Source: Chaetoderma sp. LZ-2023a (Eukaryota > Mollusca > Caudofoveata > Chaetodermatida > Chaetodermatidae). From it: a stretch of DNA of 64,000 nt. Below the pieces are notes generated by a model, which saw only the letters and a program-made list of their open reading frames with translations, was not told the DNA's origin and made no database searches. The position numbers and the translations under genes were made by a program. Positions within the stretch are counted from its first letter, which is position 1, and every line of letters begins with the position of its first letter. The stretch is from assembly GCA_034401795.1 (NCBI GenBank), contig CM067373.1, positions 43,415,142-43,479,141 on the forward strand, given 5' to 3'. Shown in pieces: positions 22,465 through 33,275 of the stretch.

Positions 22465-23420
22465 GGGCTTGTTAGGGGCAGTGGTTTTCCGCAATAACGG
22501 AAAACAAACAGAATTCACGGAATTGGTAATTTGAAACGGAAAAAGGATTTTGAAACGGAAATCTACGGAAAATGGTATTTTTCTGCAAAATCTCGGTAAA
22601 TTGAAACAGAAACATGATATTCAAACGTAAATTAATGGATAAATGCATCTTGCTCAAGATAGTGGAACATTCTCATCTAAAATTGTACATTATTAGATAC
22701 CGATATATTCTCCACTTTGACTTCATGCTTTCTGAACATACTAATAACACAATGCACAACACAAATTTGACAGTTTTATTGATTGCATTAAATGTAGCTT
22801 CGATGAGATTGCAAAACGGAAATGAAACAGAATCTGCAATTTGGTGAAACGGAAAATGACAAATTCTGAAATGGAAAACCACTGTCCCTAGCTTATCCGA
22901 TCTCAATACAATTTTACAGATTTGTTCTATACATGTTCCATCATTGCATCCAGTCTACATCATAATTAAAATAATTTTCAATTTTTTTCCATATTTTTAT
23001 GGGATTTGGACTTAGCCTACATGTATCTTGCGACAATAAATAGGTAAATGTTAGAGTTCTTCAAAAGACATTTAATTCATCAAGTGGTTAAATCCAATCT
23101 TAATAAAACTTTACAGTTGTTATATACCATGATCCTTACATCCAGTCTACATCATCATGTAAATAAGTTTCAATGTATTTTACTGTGTTTGGACTTAGCT
23201 TATTTTGCACCAAGAATTAGATAAATGTTAAGTTTTTCAATGGACATGTAATTTATCAAGGGCTTACCTGATCACAGTAAAACTACCGTATACAGATTTG
23301 TTCTATGCCATCACTGCATCCCGACGCTATCATAATTAAACTGAATGTCAAATTGTTTCTATATTTTTACATCATGTTTAAAATTGTCCTACTCCATGTA
23401 ACTAACATGTTTCTGTTTTG
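22440..23420. repeat. Degenerate ~180-200-bp tandem repeat, interrupted by a MITE
   Basis: The landmark ACATTTAATTCATCAAGGGCTT recurs at about 22446, 23066 and 23243. Each is followed by CAGATTTGTTCTATAC..ATCATTGCATCCAGTCTACATCATAATTAAA and a TTTTTATGGGATTTGGACTTAGC block. The first unit is split by the insertion at 22473-22890. Confidence 0.7.
22473..22890. mobile_element. Non-autonomous element with TAGGGGCAGTGGTTTTCC inverted ends
   Basis: Perfect 18-bp inverted ends, TAGGGGCAGTGGTTTTCC and GGAAAACCACTGTCCCTA (one mismatch), enclose 418 bp rich in GAAACGGAAA motifs. Comparison with the uninterrupted repeat units at 23066 and 23243 shows it is an insertion after AAGGGCTT. A clean target duplication is not apparent beyond GCTT. 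Confidence 0.75.
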
Positions 23421-23483
23421 GAAACGTGTTAATTTATGAAGTTATGTGTGAGCTGTACTCTGTTACAGGTGTAGGTGAGTGGG

Positions 23484-23630
23484 ATGATGGATTTTGATGA
23501 GCTGCATCTTATTGGTAAACGGAAAAAGAAAGTGAACCCCTGTCCCAATCCACTGTTTGTTCAATGGCTTACAGAGTGGAGAGAGGAGGCGGCGGAGAAG
23601 GGATGGAAAAGCCAATATACTTATGGAAAG
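23484..23630 (+). CDS. MUS81: MUS81 exon 1 (first coding exon)
   Basis: ATG at 23484 (a second in-frame ATG follows) opens 49 codons ending at the donor AAAG|GTAAGA. The sequence GKRKKKVNPCPNPLFVQWLT then EWREEA matches the MUS81 N-terminus, where human has CPNPLFVRWLTEWRDEA. MUS81 is the catalytic subunit of the MUS81-EME1/2 endonuclease that cuts replication forks, flaps and Holliday-type junctions in the nucleus. This segment starts its N-terminal helix-hairpin-helix domain. TGTTACAG|GTGTAG at 23468/23469 is a likely 3' splice site, implying an upstream untranslated exon that I could not find. It ends in phase 0. Confidence 0.93.
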
Positions 23631-23759
23631 GTAAGATAGTGTTATTGTGTACATGTTGTGTAGGAAAATTTAAGTGTTGAGCTTACAGGGTACAGTCATA
23701 TTTATACTCGCCATGTCCAAGGTACATGTACTTGCCATAATGTCTCGTGTACTAGCTAA

Positions 23760-24130
23760 GTTCCACCCCTGCTTTGCATGTGTTGGAATCGATCGAACCA
23801 TGGTCCGAGAATGGCAATATCAAAGTAACTACATGTATGTACAAGGTATAGCTGTTGAATATTTTAAAACTAATTTGAATTGGTACTGTTGCTGCCTATG
23901 GCACCAACAGCACCCAGTCAAATTTGTTTCAAATTATTCAACAGACTTTATTAAATAGTAAAGACATACAATATTCGTACACTTGATGGACAATTCAGTG
24001 TTCCTGACGGAGCTATATACGTCATTCATTGCCCATTTTGATCGTGACATCAGCCTACATGTGATGTAATTGATTATGATGTCATATATGTGCTTGAGCA
24101 ACAGATCAGATCTATCCAGTGTGAAATTAG
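23760..24130 (+). mobile_element. MITE-A element
   Basis: Has TTCCACCCCTGCTTTGCATGTGTTGGAATCGATCGA, then a full hairpin (GCTGTTGAATATTTTAAAACTAATTTGAATTGG...CCCAGTCAAATTTGTTTCAAATTATTCAACAG at 23850-23945). AAATAGTAAAGACATACAATATTCGTACAC and ATTGATTATGATGTCATAT follow. It lies in MUS81 intron 1. Confidence 0.75.
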
Positions 24131-25194
24131 GACATGCATGTTTAACAATGCGTTTTAGCTTACATGTATCCAGACGTGGGGTCAAATGCAAATGCATTTG
24201 CATTTAAATGCATTTAAATACTTTTTTCAAGTATTTGCATTTGAAGATTTCAAATCACAACTATTTGTAGTTGCATTTAAAAACTTTTGCTAAAGTATTT
24301 GAAATTTCAAATATTTTTCAAATGCTTTTTCAAATACTTTTCATATAATATATATAGACAGCAGGATCTTCCCAGCAAAGTAAATTAAAAATATTCCCAA
24401 ACCTTATTTAAGCATAAAGAATTTGTATCTGCCTTGTGGTCCTGGAACCCCTTTAACCACTGAAATATCAGCTTCCCAAAGTCAATTCCATATGTTAGCT
24501 GGTGTACATTCTGGACATAAAATTGCTGTAAACTGTTGGTATCTAATGTGACAGCAACAGATTTCAAAAACATTGTCAAATGTACACCAGACATTCTTCT
24601 ACTGACCCTGTATCAGTTATATTTGGCATTAATGTGATAAGGGTTAATATAATAACTATAATATGTGTCAGTTTGTGAAATCATAATCAAAACAAACAAT
24701 ATTAAATGCAATTTTGAAAATAAATACCGGTAGTTACATATTCTAGTTTGCTTTTTCATATACTGAATTTGGGATGTAATGGGTTAAATAGCGCATATGA
24801 GATGTTAATTCCTACTAAGCAATAAAGCTATCTAGAATCAAACCAAACAGAAAACTTATCTTGAAGATAATTTGGCTGGAAGCCAGCGCTACGTTAGGCA
24901 GCGACAACTAGCATGCAAATTAGTTTCAAACTATTCACCAGATTTTGTCCTACATTATAAAGACTTGTGTCAGGTTTATGTACAGAACTGTTTGTCTAGG
25001 GTCAAATGAGTGTATGAAGTAGTTTAGCATATACCAAGGTGTGATTATAACTGACCATGTGTTTGTGGGAGAATGAATAGAAAACAGTGGAATGGTATTG
25101 AAACAATAAAATTACGCTCCATGTGTGGGAGCATAGATTTAAACAGCTCTTAACTTTTCAATGATGCAACAAATTTTTCATGATATAGCAAATA

Positions 25195-25290
25195 TTTGTT
25201 TGAATATTTTGAAATTAATTAATTTATACGCTGCTGCTGCCTAAGGCAGCAAAATATTCCAGTCAAATTATTTTCACCGTAGTTAGCTGC
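25195..25290. repeat. MITE-A-type hairpin, degraded
   Basis: TTTGAATATTTTGAAATTAATTAATTTATACGCTGCTGCTGCC is opposed by GGCAGCAAAATATTCCAGTCAAATTATTTTCA. The right arm is rearranged. Confidence 0.55.
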
Positions 25291-25299
25291 TTTTCTGTG

Positions 25300-26435
25300 T
25301 GGTTGCTTTGAAAATCTGATTTAAAGTATTCCATCCATGAAAGGGCTAATGGAATAAATTTCTCAAGATGAATTTCTCATGAAGAATGTACATTTGACAA
25401 CAGTTGGACTGTATTGGTTCCTGTGGGAGAAATTACTTTCTGTCAAATAATTTTCAACAACCACAAGAAAATGTATAGTTTATTTAACCCTTTCACCGAT
25501 GAAACTGGCCTTTAACACAATCTGAATGTAAAGATTAGAAGTGGCATTGATGCGTGTGGGGAAAATGAATAGAATACATGTAGGTGAATGAATACTGTGG
25601 TAGGAAGTATCGTAACAATAACAGGGGATTTGTGGATTTAAACTGTAGAAATCAGTGTTTAACCATTTAATGGAATAAATCAGTCAACAATGTCGAAAAT
25701 TTATCGTAAGGAATGTCCATTTGAAAACAAGCTGACTGAAAGGTATTTATTCCTAATTGAGAAATTACTTTCAGTGCAATCTTTTCCAAACTATAAAGGA
25801 TCTTAGCTCTAAGAATGTGTATAATTTATTTAAACTTCCACTACTAAGATATTTATTACCGGAATGAATAAGTTGCTGTCAAATCTGCTTTATTGACTAC
25901 CTGTTTATAATATCCAATACAACATCTGACCGTCTAATGCAGCAAACACTTTCAGTCAAATTATTTTCAAAATTTTCAACAACTGTCCTATCCTAAGCGC
26001 GATCACCTGTCTAAAGGTCCCATCTCATCTGCTAAAAATGTTTTGAAAACAATTTGCCTGGAGTCGGCCTCAGGTAGGCTAGCTTTTCAAAATCTGAGAA
26101 AAGAATATGAAGGTCACAGTTTAAAATATCACCAGCTACCTGCAAGAAACTTATGATTTTGCAAGAACTATATAAAGACACTTACAAACTGAATAGGAGG
26201 GTTTACTTTCACTAAAACAGACAATGTTCCACATGTACCTCATACAAAATACTACATTTCATCTGAGTTAGTGCTTAATTCCATGTTATATCATTCACAG
26301 TAATCCCTCAGATGTGCCAATAAGAGAGCTATCTGGTATATAGACCACTTTCTTCAATTTGCAAATCCAATTTAAAAGCAATACATTTGACGGTCTAGGT
26401 AATAAGAGATCATGCATTACCAAGAGATCATGCAT
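25300..26435. other. MUS81 intron 1, no gene recognised
   Basis: AT-rich intronic DNA inside the putative 24171-26951 element. Only scattered decayed copies of MITE-A hairpin arms are seen (for example near 25955 and 26035). Confidence 0.4.
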
Positions 26436-26597
26436 TATCTCTAACGCTTAAAGTTGTTCAAGAAATTTTTAATTTTCTCTTAGAAAATGTCCATTTGCAG
26501 ACCAAGAGAAATTTTTTTTTGAAAATTTATCACTAACGACTGGCTCAGTTACCGAGCTAGTCATTCCAGGGGTTCAGAATTTGAGTGTTAAAGGTTT
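26436..26597. repeat. FB1 palindromic repeat
   Basis: TTTTCTCTTAGAAAATGTCCATTTGCAGACCAAGAGAAA...GAAAATTTATCACTAACGACTGGCTCAGTTACCGAGCTAGTCATTCCAG. The distal arm is truncated. Confidence 0.7.
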
Positions 26598-26965
26598 AAG
26601 TAAGAAGCTCTATTCTCAGTTTGATGGTCCGTTAATATGAGTTTGACTCTACAAAATAACTTTTGAACAGTTGGAAATCAATTTAGCTGAAAGATGCTGC
26701 TGCCTGGTACACATTGTAATACAGTGTACAACTGTTTAAGCCATTTCCTCTCAGAAATCATGAGAGTTATATCTGATATGGCTATTATAGTAATGAAAAG
26801 CATTTGAAGTATTTTAAATACTTTTAGAAAAGTATTTGCATTTGTACTTGCATTTGAACAAAGTTGAAAGTATTTGCACTTGCATTTGCATTTGAACCAA
26901 TGTGAAGTATTCACATTTACATACTTTTGAAAGTATTTGACCCCAGGTCTGCATATATCTAGCAT

Positions 26966-27180
26966 GAAAGGACAAGTGAACTTATGCCATGGTGGCCGGC
27001 CATCTGTTGTCTGCTTTTTAAAACTTTTTTCCGTTTAAATAACTTCCCCAGAACCACTGGGCTGATTTCAATCAAATTTGCTGGGACCCATCCAGAGTCC
27101 ATAGAGATGCAAGATTGTTTAAACGAGGTTGATTTTGGCGACAGCCATTTTGGAATTTGTGCCATTGTTAAAAATACAGT
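26966..27180. repeat. Bivalve-type dispersed repeat, single unit
   Basis: AGTGAACTTATGCCATGGTGGCCGGCCATC...TGGGCTGATTTCAATCAAATTTGCTGGGA resembles the end unit of the 4620-5830 array (AAATTTGGTTGAAATCGGCCAAGCGG, ATCACCACGGCATAAGCTCACTTGG) in the opposite orientation. The ORFs here are artefacts. Confidence 0.6.
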
Positions 27181-27224
27181 TAAACATCCCCAATGAAAAA
27201 TAATGTAGTCTGAACATCTCTGAA

Positions 27225-27475
27225 AGCGCTATGGCAACAACATCTCCCAGTCAAATTAATTTCAAAATACTCAACAGAATGTTTATTAATACATGTATGT
27301 AAATTCAAGACATATACAGTACAAGTCATACAATTTTGTGACAGACCTTTCGAGTTTTGTGACAGAGCTATGACATTTTGACTAATGTCAGCTACAAGTG
27401 TAACTACATGTAGTGACATAATTGATGATGATGTCAGATACTTGAATGATTGATCATATCCCTCCATTGTTGTAT
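27225..27475 (-). mobile_element. MITE-A element, truncated
   Basis: CTATGGCAACAACATCTCCCAGTCAAATTAATTTCAAAATACTCAACAG is followed by the ACAAGTCATACAATTTTG block and GTGACATAATTGATGATGATGTCAG. Terminal repeats are not visible. Confidence 0.6.
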
Positions 27476-27628
27476 CGCCAGTTTCCTCTAACAAAATGTC
27501 AGAAAATAGTATATTTTGATTGACAGATCAAATATATAAATTTGTGATTCTATCTTTTGGATAGAAACACATGTAGGACATTATGTATGAGTTTTAAAAT
27601 GATCTCTGGAAAACTGTATGGAAGGAAA

Positions 27629-27847
27629 GTTAACCTTTTCACACCCATATCAGCCAAAAACAGCTTCTGCAGTGGTCTTAAGAAGAGAGATTATTATTTT
27701 TAATTTACCACTGAAAGGACTGCCTCGATAACCAAGCCAGTCATTCCAGTGGTAATTTTTCAAAAATAATCCTAGTCTGCAAATGGACGGCTTCTATGAG
27801 AAAATTGAAGTTTTGGTTTTGGACAAATTCGAGGGTTAAAGGGTTAA
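27629..27847. repeat. FB1 palindromic repeat, near full length
   Basis: Begins GTTAACCTTTTCACACCCATATCAGCC. The arms CTGAAAGGACTGCCTCGATAACC and CAAGCCAGTCATTCCAGTGGTAATTTTTCAAAAATAATCC follow. The end is GACAAATTCGAGGGTTAAAGGGTTAA. Confidence 0.75.
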
Positions 27848-28189
27848 GAAACAATATACACAGTATAAAACATTAAAGTATAGAAAATGATTTTGAGCTA
27901 CTAAGTGTAGTTTGTAAAATGTCTGGGAAATTGAATTTAGTCTGTTCATATGTATGAAATGATAAAATATAACAGTTACATTTTTTTACATTTCTGACAA
28001 AGCTGCCTAAGTGGCACTATAGTAGCACATTCCCACTTCATTTTATTTGCGACTCACAACAACTGTACATGTAGCATTTGAATGGGTCTTTGACTAACGG
28101 TCAAATTATTTACTTATATTTCACTTTTGAAGCTGCCTAAGTCGTGACATTAGCGTGTAACTCTAGTTAAATTTGAAAATAGACACTAA

Positions 28190-28592
28190 TTCACCTTTCC
28201 AGAGTATTCATTGATGATTTGACGTCATGCATGTATGACGTCATAATCAGCTAAGTGGCATGTAGGATGACATCATAATCATTACATCATAAATGATTCT
28301 ATTAGGCCCGTCTTTAACTTAATAGTACGACATGTTGTAAGAATTGTATGGCTCTACTATTTAATAACATGCTGTTGAATATTTTGAAACTAATTTGACT
28401 GGGCGCTGTTGCTGCCATAGGCAGCAACAGCACCCAGTCAAATTAGTTTCAAAATATTGAACAGCTTACCCGTAGTTTTCTGGAAATTGATAGTCAGGGA
28501 GTTCAGAGATCGATCAACCCCAACACGAGTGAGGTGTGGGCGGAGCTTAGCTAGAGATGGGAGGGGCATAGCTAAAACAGGAAAGATCCAGT
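28190..28592 (-). mobile_element. MITE-A element, full length with near-perfect hairpin
   Basis: Ends TTCACCTTTCCAGAGT and CTAAAACAGGAAAGATCCAG are inverted. It contains two perfect CRE sequences TGACGTCA (28220-28227 and 28236-28243). The central hairpin at about 28371-28470 has arms CTGTTGAATATTTTGAAACTAATTTGACTGGGCGCTGTTGCTGCC mirrored with one or two mismatches. GTGGGCGGAGCTTAGCTAGAGATGGGAGGGGCAT lies at the right. Confidence 0.85.
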
Positions 28593-28689
28593 GCAGATAA
28601 ATCATAAAAAGGATTTGTAAATTGCTAAAGTAAATCCAGAACATATACATGCAATTTCACCCTGCAAAGTGGCGTACATGTATGAACAG

Positions 28690-29300
28690 ACCTGCTTTTG
28701 TGCTCAAGCATGTCATGTGAGCTTACGCTATTGTGACCACCATCATGTGTCATAAACATTGACAGGGCCAGATAATCAAACCAACAACCGGCGAAAGCAC
28801 CGAGCATCATAGCCCACAAATGCTTCCACTACACCAATGTCGCAAGACAAAAATCTTGCATTGCCGTTGAGGCTTTCACACTTGCTGGTTTCTGAAACAT
28901 TGGAATTCTGTGATAGCTGATTTTGACTGTAATTACTGTAACTGGCTAGCCAGTTAGGGATTTATGAGCGCAGAGGGTCACACAGTACCTCGCCTTTATG
29001 CACATCACAGCGACCAAGCATTTTACAGCCATTGTACTTAGTTTCTTCTTCTTTTCGTTCGCTGATCATACCGCCAGTCCTGTAAGTGACTATCGACATG
29101 ATCATAATCATTGTACTTAGTTATATAAGTAGTCGTGGCGTTACAGTATATTGGCATTGACAGGGAATTATCGAACCAACAACTGACGAAAACATTAAGC
29201 ATCATAGCCCATAAACGCTTCCACTACACCAATGACGCAAGACAAAAAGCTTGCTTTGCTGTTGAGGCTTTCACTGGCAAAGCAAGATTTTTGTCTTGTG
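28690..29300. repeat. Direct duplication of a ~130-bp segment
   Basis: Two diverged copies at about 28755-28885 and 29150-29275 share ACATTGACAGGG..ATAATC.AACCAACAAC.G.CGAAA, then AGCATCATAGCCCA.AAA.GCTTCCACTACACCAATG.CGCAAGACAAAAA.CTTGC. The right copy is followed by a partial inverted piece (GCAAAGCAAGATTTTTGTCTTG). No gene is recognised. It lies in MUS81 intron 1. Confidence 0.7.
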
Positions 29301-29446
29301 GTGTTGCTGTAGTTTTCTCTAGAAAATCTCTGAAATACCTCTGGAAAAGTATTTTCGTTCAGCAGAATTAAGGTGTACATGTATGAATCAATGTTTAAGT
29401 AATTTAATGGTTAAGATTTGTTAAGTAAATTCAAATATTTGCTTGA

Positions 29447-29586
29447 TGGAATGTCCATTTACAGACAAGAGAAGACTATTTATGACAAATTTACCACTGG
29501 AATAACTGGCTCTATTATCAAATATTGAGTAACTGTTCAGTGATAGTCTTCTCTTGGCTTGCAATCGGACATTCCTTAACCCTTTA
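29447..29586. repeat. FB1 palindromic repeat, core diverged
   Basis: GAATGTCCATTTACAGACAAGAGAAGACTATTTATGACAAATTTACCACTGGAATAACTGG is opposed by AGTGATAGTCTTCTCTTGGCTTGCAATCGGACATTCCTTAACCCTTTA. Confidence 0.65.
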
Positions 29587-29934
29587 CAGGGACAGACCTT
29601 ACCCATTCGCCAATTCGCTTTTGAGAATAATTTTCATGGTTGGCTTATAAAAGGTCAAAATAGGCTAATTCACTGGCTAATGAAATGATTTTACAGGTAC
29701 ACTTACGTTGGTTCCTCTTAAACCATGATGACACATCTAATTCTATCCAATATTTTATTTCTTACATGACCTCCTGATGATCTCTTACATGCTCATTAGC
29801 CTTAAGATCTAGCGGGATCATAAAGGACTAGATTGATAGGTTATTGGTCAGGCTAAGAAACTCCAGATTTGCCTAATGAAATCCCAAAATAGGCTAATTC
29901 ACTGGCTACTGATTTCAAATGAGTAGGTTTGTCC

Positions 29935-30110
29935 ATGCTTTAATTTATGGTCAAATTTGGTCAAGAAAATTTTAATATCTGCCAGTTTAATGTCCATTTA
30001 CAGGCCAAGAGAATACAATTTTTGTAAAAAAAAAAATGGACATTCCACAACAGTATAACAGAGGCTGGCCAAAGCCGGCATGATCATTAAAGGATTAATT
30101 TTGCACGACT
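29935..30110. repeat. FB1 repeat, central deletion
   Basis: GGTCAAATTTGGTCAAGAAAATTTTAATATCTGCC...GTCCATTTACAGGCCAAGAGAATACAATTTTTG runs directly into ATGGACATTCCACAACAGTATAACAGAGGCTGGCC. Both inner arms are lost. Confidence 0.6.
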
Positions 30111-30165
30111 CGACTGTTAAATGGTAAATGTGTTACGGCAGACTGTGATGATATTTATTTTGCAG

Positions 30166-30238
30166 GCTTTGAAGACATTAAAGAAATATCCCCTAGCAAT
30201 TGCGACAGGTAAAGAATGCAAAATACTGGAGAACTTTG
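30166..30238 (+). CDS. MUS81: MUS81 exon 2
   Basis: A 73-bp exon between TTTTGCAG| and TTTG|GTAAGT. It encodes ALKTLKKYPLAIATGKECKI then LENF plus a split glycine, aligning with human MUS81 [26 protein letters not shown]. This is the central part of the N-terminal helix-hairpin-helix domain, with the G-K-E turn preserved. It enters in phase 0 after exon 1 and ends one base into a codon completed by exon 3. Intron 1 before it is about 6.5 kb and full of repeats. Confidence 0.94.
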
Positions 30239-30304
30239 GTAAGTTTGAACAAAGAGTTGATTGCAATCTATACTAGAAAATCTAAATCTAAAAAAACATA
30301 CAGT

Positions 30305-31028
30305 GTAGGTTGCTGAATATTTTAAAACTTCAAACGTTTCATTCTTAAATTACACTGGACACATTTGGTGTTCATACCCTAGTTCCTGTTTTAGAATTCT
30401 TTTTCCAAATATTCAACAGCTTATATCTCATGACAGTAAAAGTAAGCACACATCAAAGCAACACGGAATGTGACACTACATGTATATCCTTATCACAGCT
30501 GGTCATCCGCTTCCTAGGTATGTCATGTTGTGGTTGTGTTGTTAAATTGTATGGCATGTTACCTCCATACACCTAGTAGTTTTGCTTCAGTCGTGAAACC
30601 TATGGCTTCCCCCGTTTTGTAATCCCATGGGTATTTTGATGTCATGGATGTGGCAAGTAGTATGCATTTTCAAGTTGAGACTGCATCTGGTGGTCAGTTA
30701 CATTTTGTATATCGTGTGATAGTTAATATGGTTAAAGGCCACATGAGAATCAGTAGAATGCTTCAAAATAAAGTTCTTAAAATTGTATCTTGTATCACGC
30801 TGTAATAAAGCCAGATAAATCTTAACTTATGTATGATGATTTCATCCATCCATATAAATTTCTTAGGTAATATAATTTTGTTGTGAATTTGAATTTCGGA
30901 TTATGTATACAGTAAGGAATTGTAGGAAAAGCAACATGACCAAAGATGTGGGGACAAAGATAAGCATCATTGAACGGATGACTGTCCGTTTTTGTACTGA
31001 TATTCCTATCTGTTTTCTCTTTTCTTAG
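30305..31028. other. MUS81 intron 2, no other gene
   Basis: Only a degraded MITE-A hairpin near 30310-30425 (GTTGCTGAATATTTTAAAACTTC...CAAATATTCAACAGC) is recognisable. Confidence 0.45.
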
Positions 31029-31085
31029 GTGATAAGACTTGCAAAATGCTGGATGACAAATTGGCACTACACATTCAGAAGTATG
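31029..31085 (+). CDS. MUS81: MUS81 exon 3
   Basis: A 57-bp exon between TTTTCTTAG| and TATG|GTAAGG, encoding GDKTCKMLDDKLALHIQKY plus one base. It matches the human GDGLCRMLDERLQRH segment that closes the N-terminal helix-hairpin-helix domain. Phases fit exons 2 and 4. Intron 3 that follows holds a MITE-A copy and Tc1 copy B. Confidence 0.93.
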
Positions 31086-31146
31086 GTAAGGGATGTTTAC
31101 TACAAAATCTTGAAATTGGTCGCGGCAGACTAGTGACTGAGACAGT

Positions 31147-31506
31147 CAATGGACCTTTCCTTTTTTAGCTATGACCCATGCTTGTGTTGAGATCGATTGA
31201 TCCCCGAACTCCCTGACTATCACTTTCCTGAAAACTATACAAGTAAGCTGTTGAATATTTTGAAACTAATTTGACTGGGCGCTGTTGCTAGCAACAGCGC
31301 CCAGTCAAATTAGTTTCAAAATATTCAACAGCATCTTTATTAAATAGTAAAGATTATTCGTACAACAACGCTTAGGCTGTCACCGATTATGCGTTCATGA
31401 CATACTTATCTACGTCATTCATGATGTCATTGATTTATGACATCCTACACGTCACGTAGTTGACTATAATGTCATATGATGGATGAATAAACTAGAAAGA
31501 TCCATT
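31147..31506 (+). mobile_element. MITE-A element, full length
   Basis: CAATGGACCTTTCCTTTTTTAGC...AACTAGAAAGATCCATT are inverted ends 360 bp apart. The central hairpin at about 31248-31335 (GCTGTTGAATATTTTGAAACTAATTTGACTGGGCGCTGTTGCTAGC and complement) is essentially perfect. TATAATGTCATATGATGG lies near the right end. Confidence 0.85.
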
Positions 31507-31580
31507 ATGTCTACTTTTATCAGTTACGGGTAGTGTTTTATTTTTTGTGTCAATGTACCTTGACCATAATTAGCATTGTT

Positions 31581-31586
<6 letters not shown>

Positions 31587-31621
<35 letters not shown>
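31587..31621. repeat. (TA)n(CA)n microsatellite at Tc1 left boundary
   Basis: A TA run (31587-31613) passes into CACACACA directly before the Tc1 end CACCTGGGC. The matching TA run resumes after the element's right end at 33279-33310. Confidence 0.9.
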
Positions 31622-31624
<3 letters not shown>

Positions 31625-33275
31625 CTGGGCAAAAGTTAAGCACCACCCTATTTTTACGCACATGCGAGGGTTTATTCATGTGCTATGAAGAAAGCAATAG
31701 CATAAACAATTATGTACCCATCCATCTTAGTGCAAGAGGTAATAATGCAACTAGAGGAATGCTGATTATGATGGTGGGGAAGCACTGTATGTTTTTGTTT
31801 GAACTTGAAAACGAGGCCTGAATATGGTTACGTTGACACAACTGACAACTATTGCCCTACAGTTGACACACGTGGCTAGATTGTCATTAATGGTGTCTGA
31901 AAACGAAGTTTAACATCTGTGCACGAGTTTGAGACTGTCATTATTAATACCGGGTATATCCACCTTGTGCCTGGATGACGGCCTGGACACGACGTCTCAT
32001 GCTGGTCACCAACCGACTGATACGCCATTGTGGTATTCGTTGCCATTCAAGATGGAGTGCGTCTGTTAATTCCTGTAGGTTCTGCACAGGAGGATCCCTC
32101 CTTCTCACCATGTTTCCCAGAATGTCCCAGATATGCTCAATAGGGTTCATGTCAGGGCTCCTTGCAGGCCATGGTAGGGTTTCGATGGCATTCTGGCGGA
32201 GGTATTCATGCACAGCTCTAGCACGATGTGGTCGGGCGTTGTCATCCATGAATATAGGGTGGGTTCCAGGTGCATGATTTACAAAATGAGGGACCACAAC
32301 TCTATCCAGTATGGAGTCTTGATATCTTTGTCCATTTAGTGTTCCAGGTACAGTCAACAGATCCCGCTTACAATCAAATGAGATGCACCCCCATATCATA
32401 ACGGAACCTCCACCAAATGGAACTTCTTCCATGATGTTACGTTGGTCGTACGCCATGCGTATGGACCTCCATACACGAGTTCGACCATCTGTGGCATGAA
32501 GCAGGAACCGACTTTCATCGGACCAGTGTACCCGTCTCCAGGATCTCATGTTCCAGTGTCTTCTTTCGTTGCACCACCTCAGACGCTCCTCTTTGTGGTG
32601 TGCAGTGAGGAGAGGACGTCTGACAGGTCTCCTAGCTTTCATGCCAGCAGCATACAGTCTCCTTTTGACGGTAGACATTGACACTCTATTGCGCGTTTCC
32701 CATTGCTGGCTGAGCACTCTGCTGTTGGTGAATGGAGATCTCCTAACAAGGCGTACTAGGGCTCGATCATCACGGGCAGTAGTCTTCTTCGGTCTTCCAG
32801 ATCTAGGCCTGTCCTTCACCTCGTTAGTTTGCCCATGTTTTGCAATCAAACGACTGATTACAGTATGGTTAATGTTCAGCTGTCTGCCAATCTCTCTGCA
32901 TGACATACCAGTGGTATGCATGCCTATGATTTGCCATTTCACACGATCACTTAACCTTCGTCTTGCCATAGCGGTTCACAATCAAGAGCTAATTCTCTCT
33001 GTACAAATAAACCACGGTCATGAACACAAAATTCCTAATCTTGTCGCCTAAATCTGTATGTAATGTTCTACACCTCAAACTGGACTTTTACATAACTGAA
33101 CACGTGTGCTGTTTCCCGCCACGCACGGACATCAAGCGGCGTGAAGTCATGCATGCATGTGCATTTCGTACTTGGAATTATGTCAGCTAACGCGGGGACA
33201 AAAAGTATGGCAGCCTAGTTGTACCATCATGTTTCTACGTTCTATTGTTTTTGCTGGTGCTTAACTTTTGCACAG

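Larger units (their letters stand above)
24171..26951. mobile_element. Probable hAT-like element, 2.8 kb, no intact transposase
   Basis: Ends CAGACGTGGGGTCAAATGC and, inverted, CAGACCTGGGGTCAAATAC face each other 2781 bp apart. The flanking octamers are CATGTATC (24163-24170) and CATATATC (26952-26959), seven of eight matching. Both subterminal zones are dense in AAATGCAAATGCATTTGCATTT / AAAGTATTTG words. No long ORF is present, and the interior contains FB1 and hairpin repeats. Two separate short elements cannot be excluded, but the matching flanks favour one. Confidence 0.55.
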
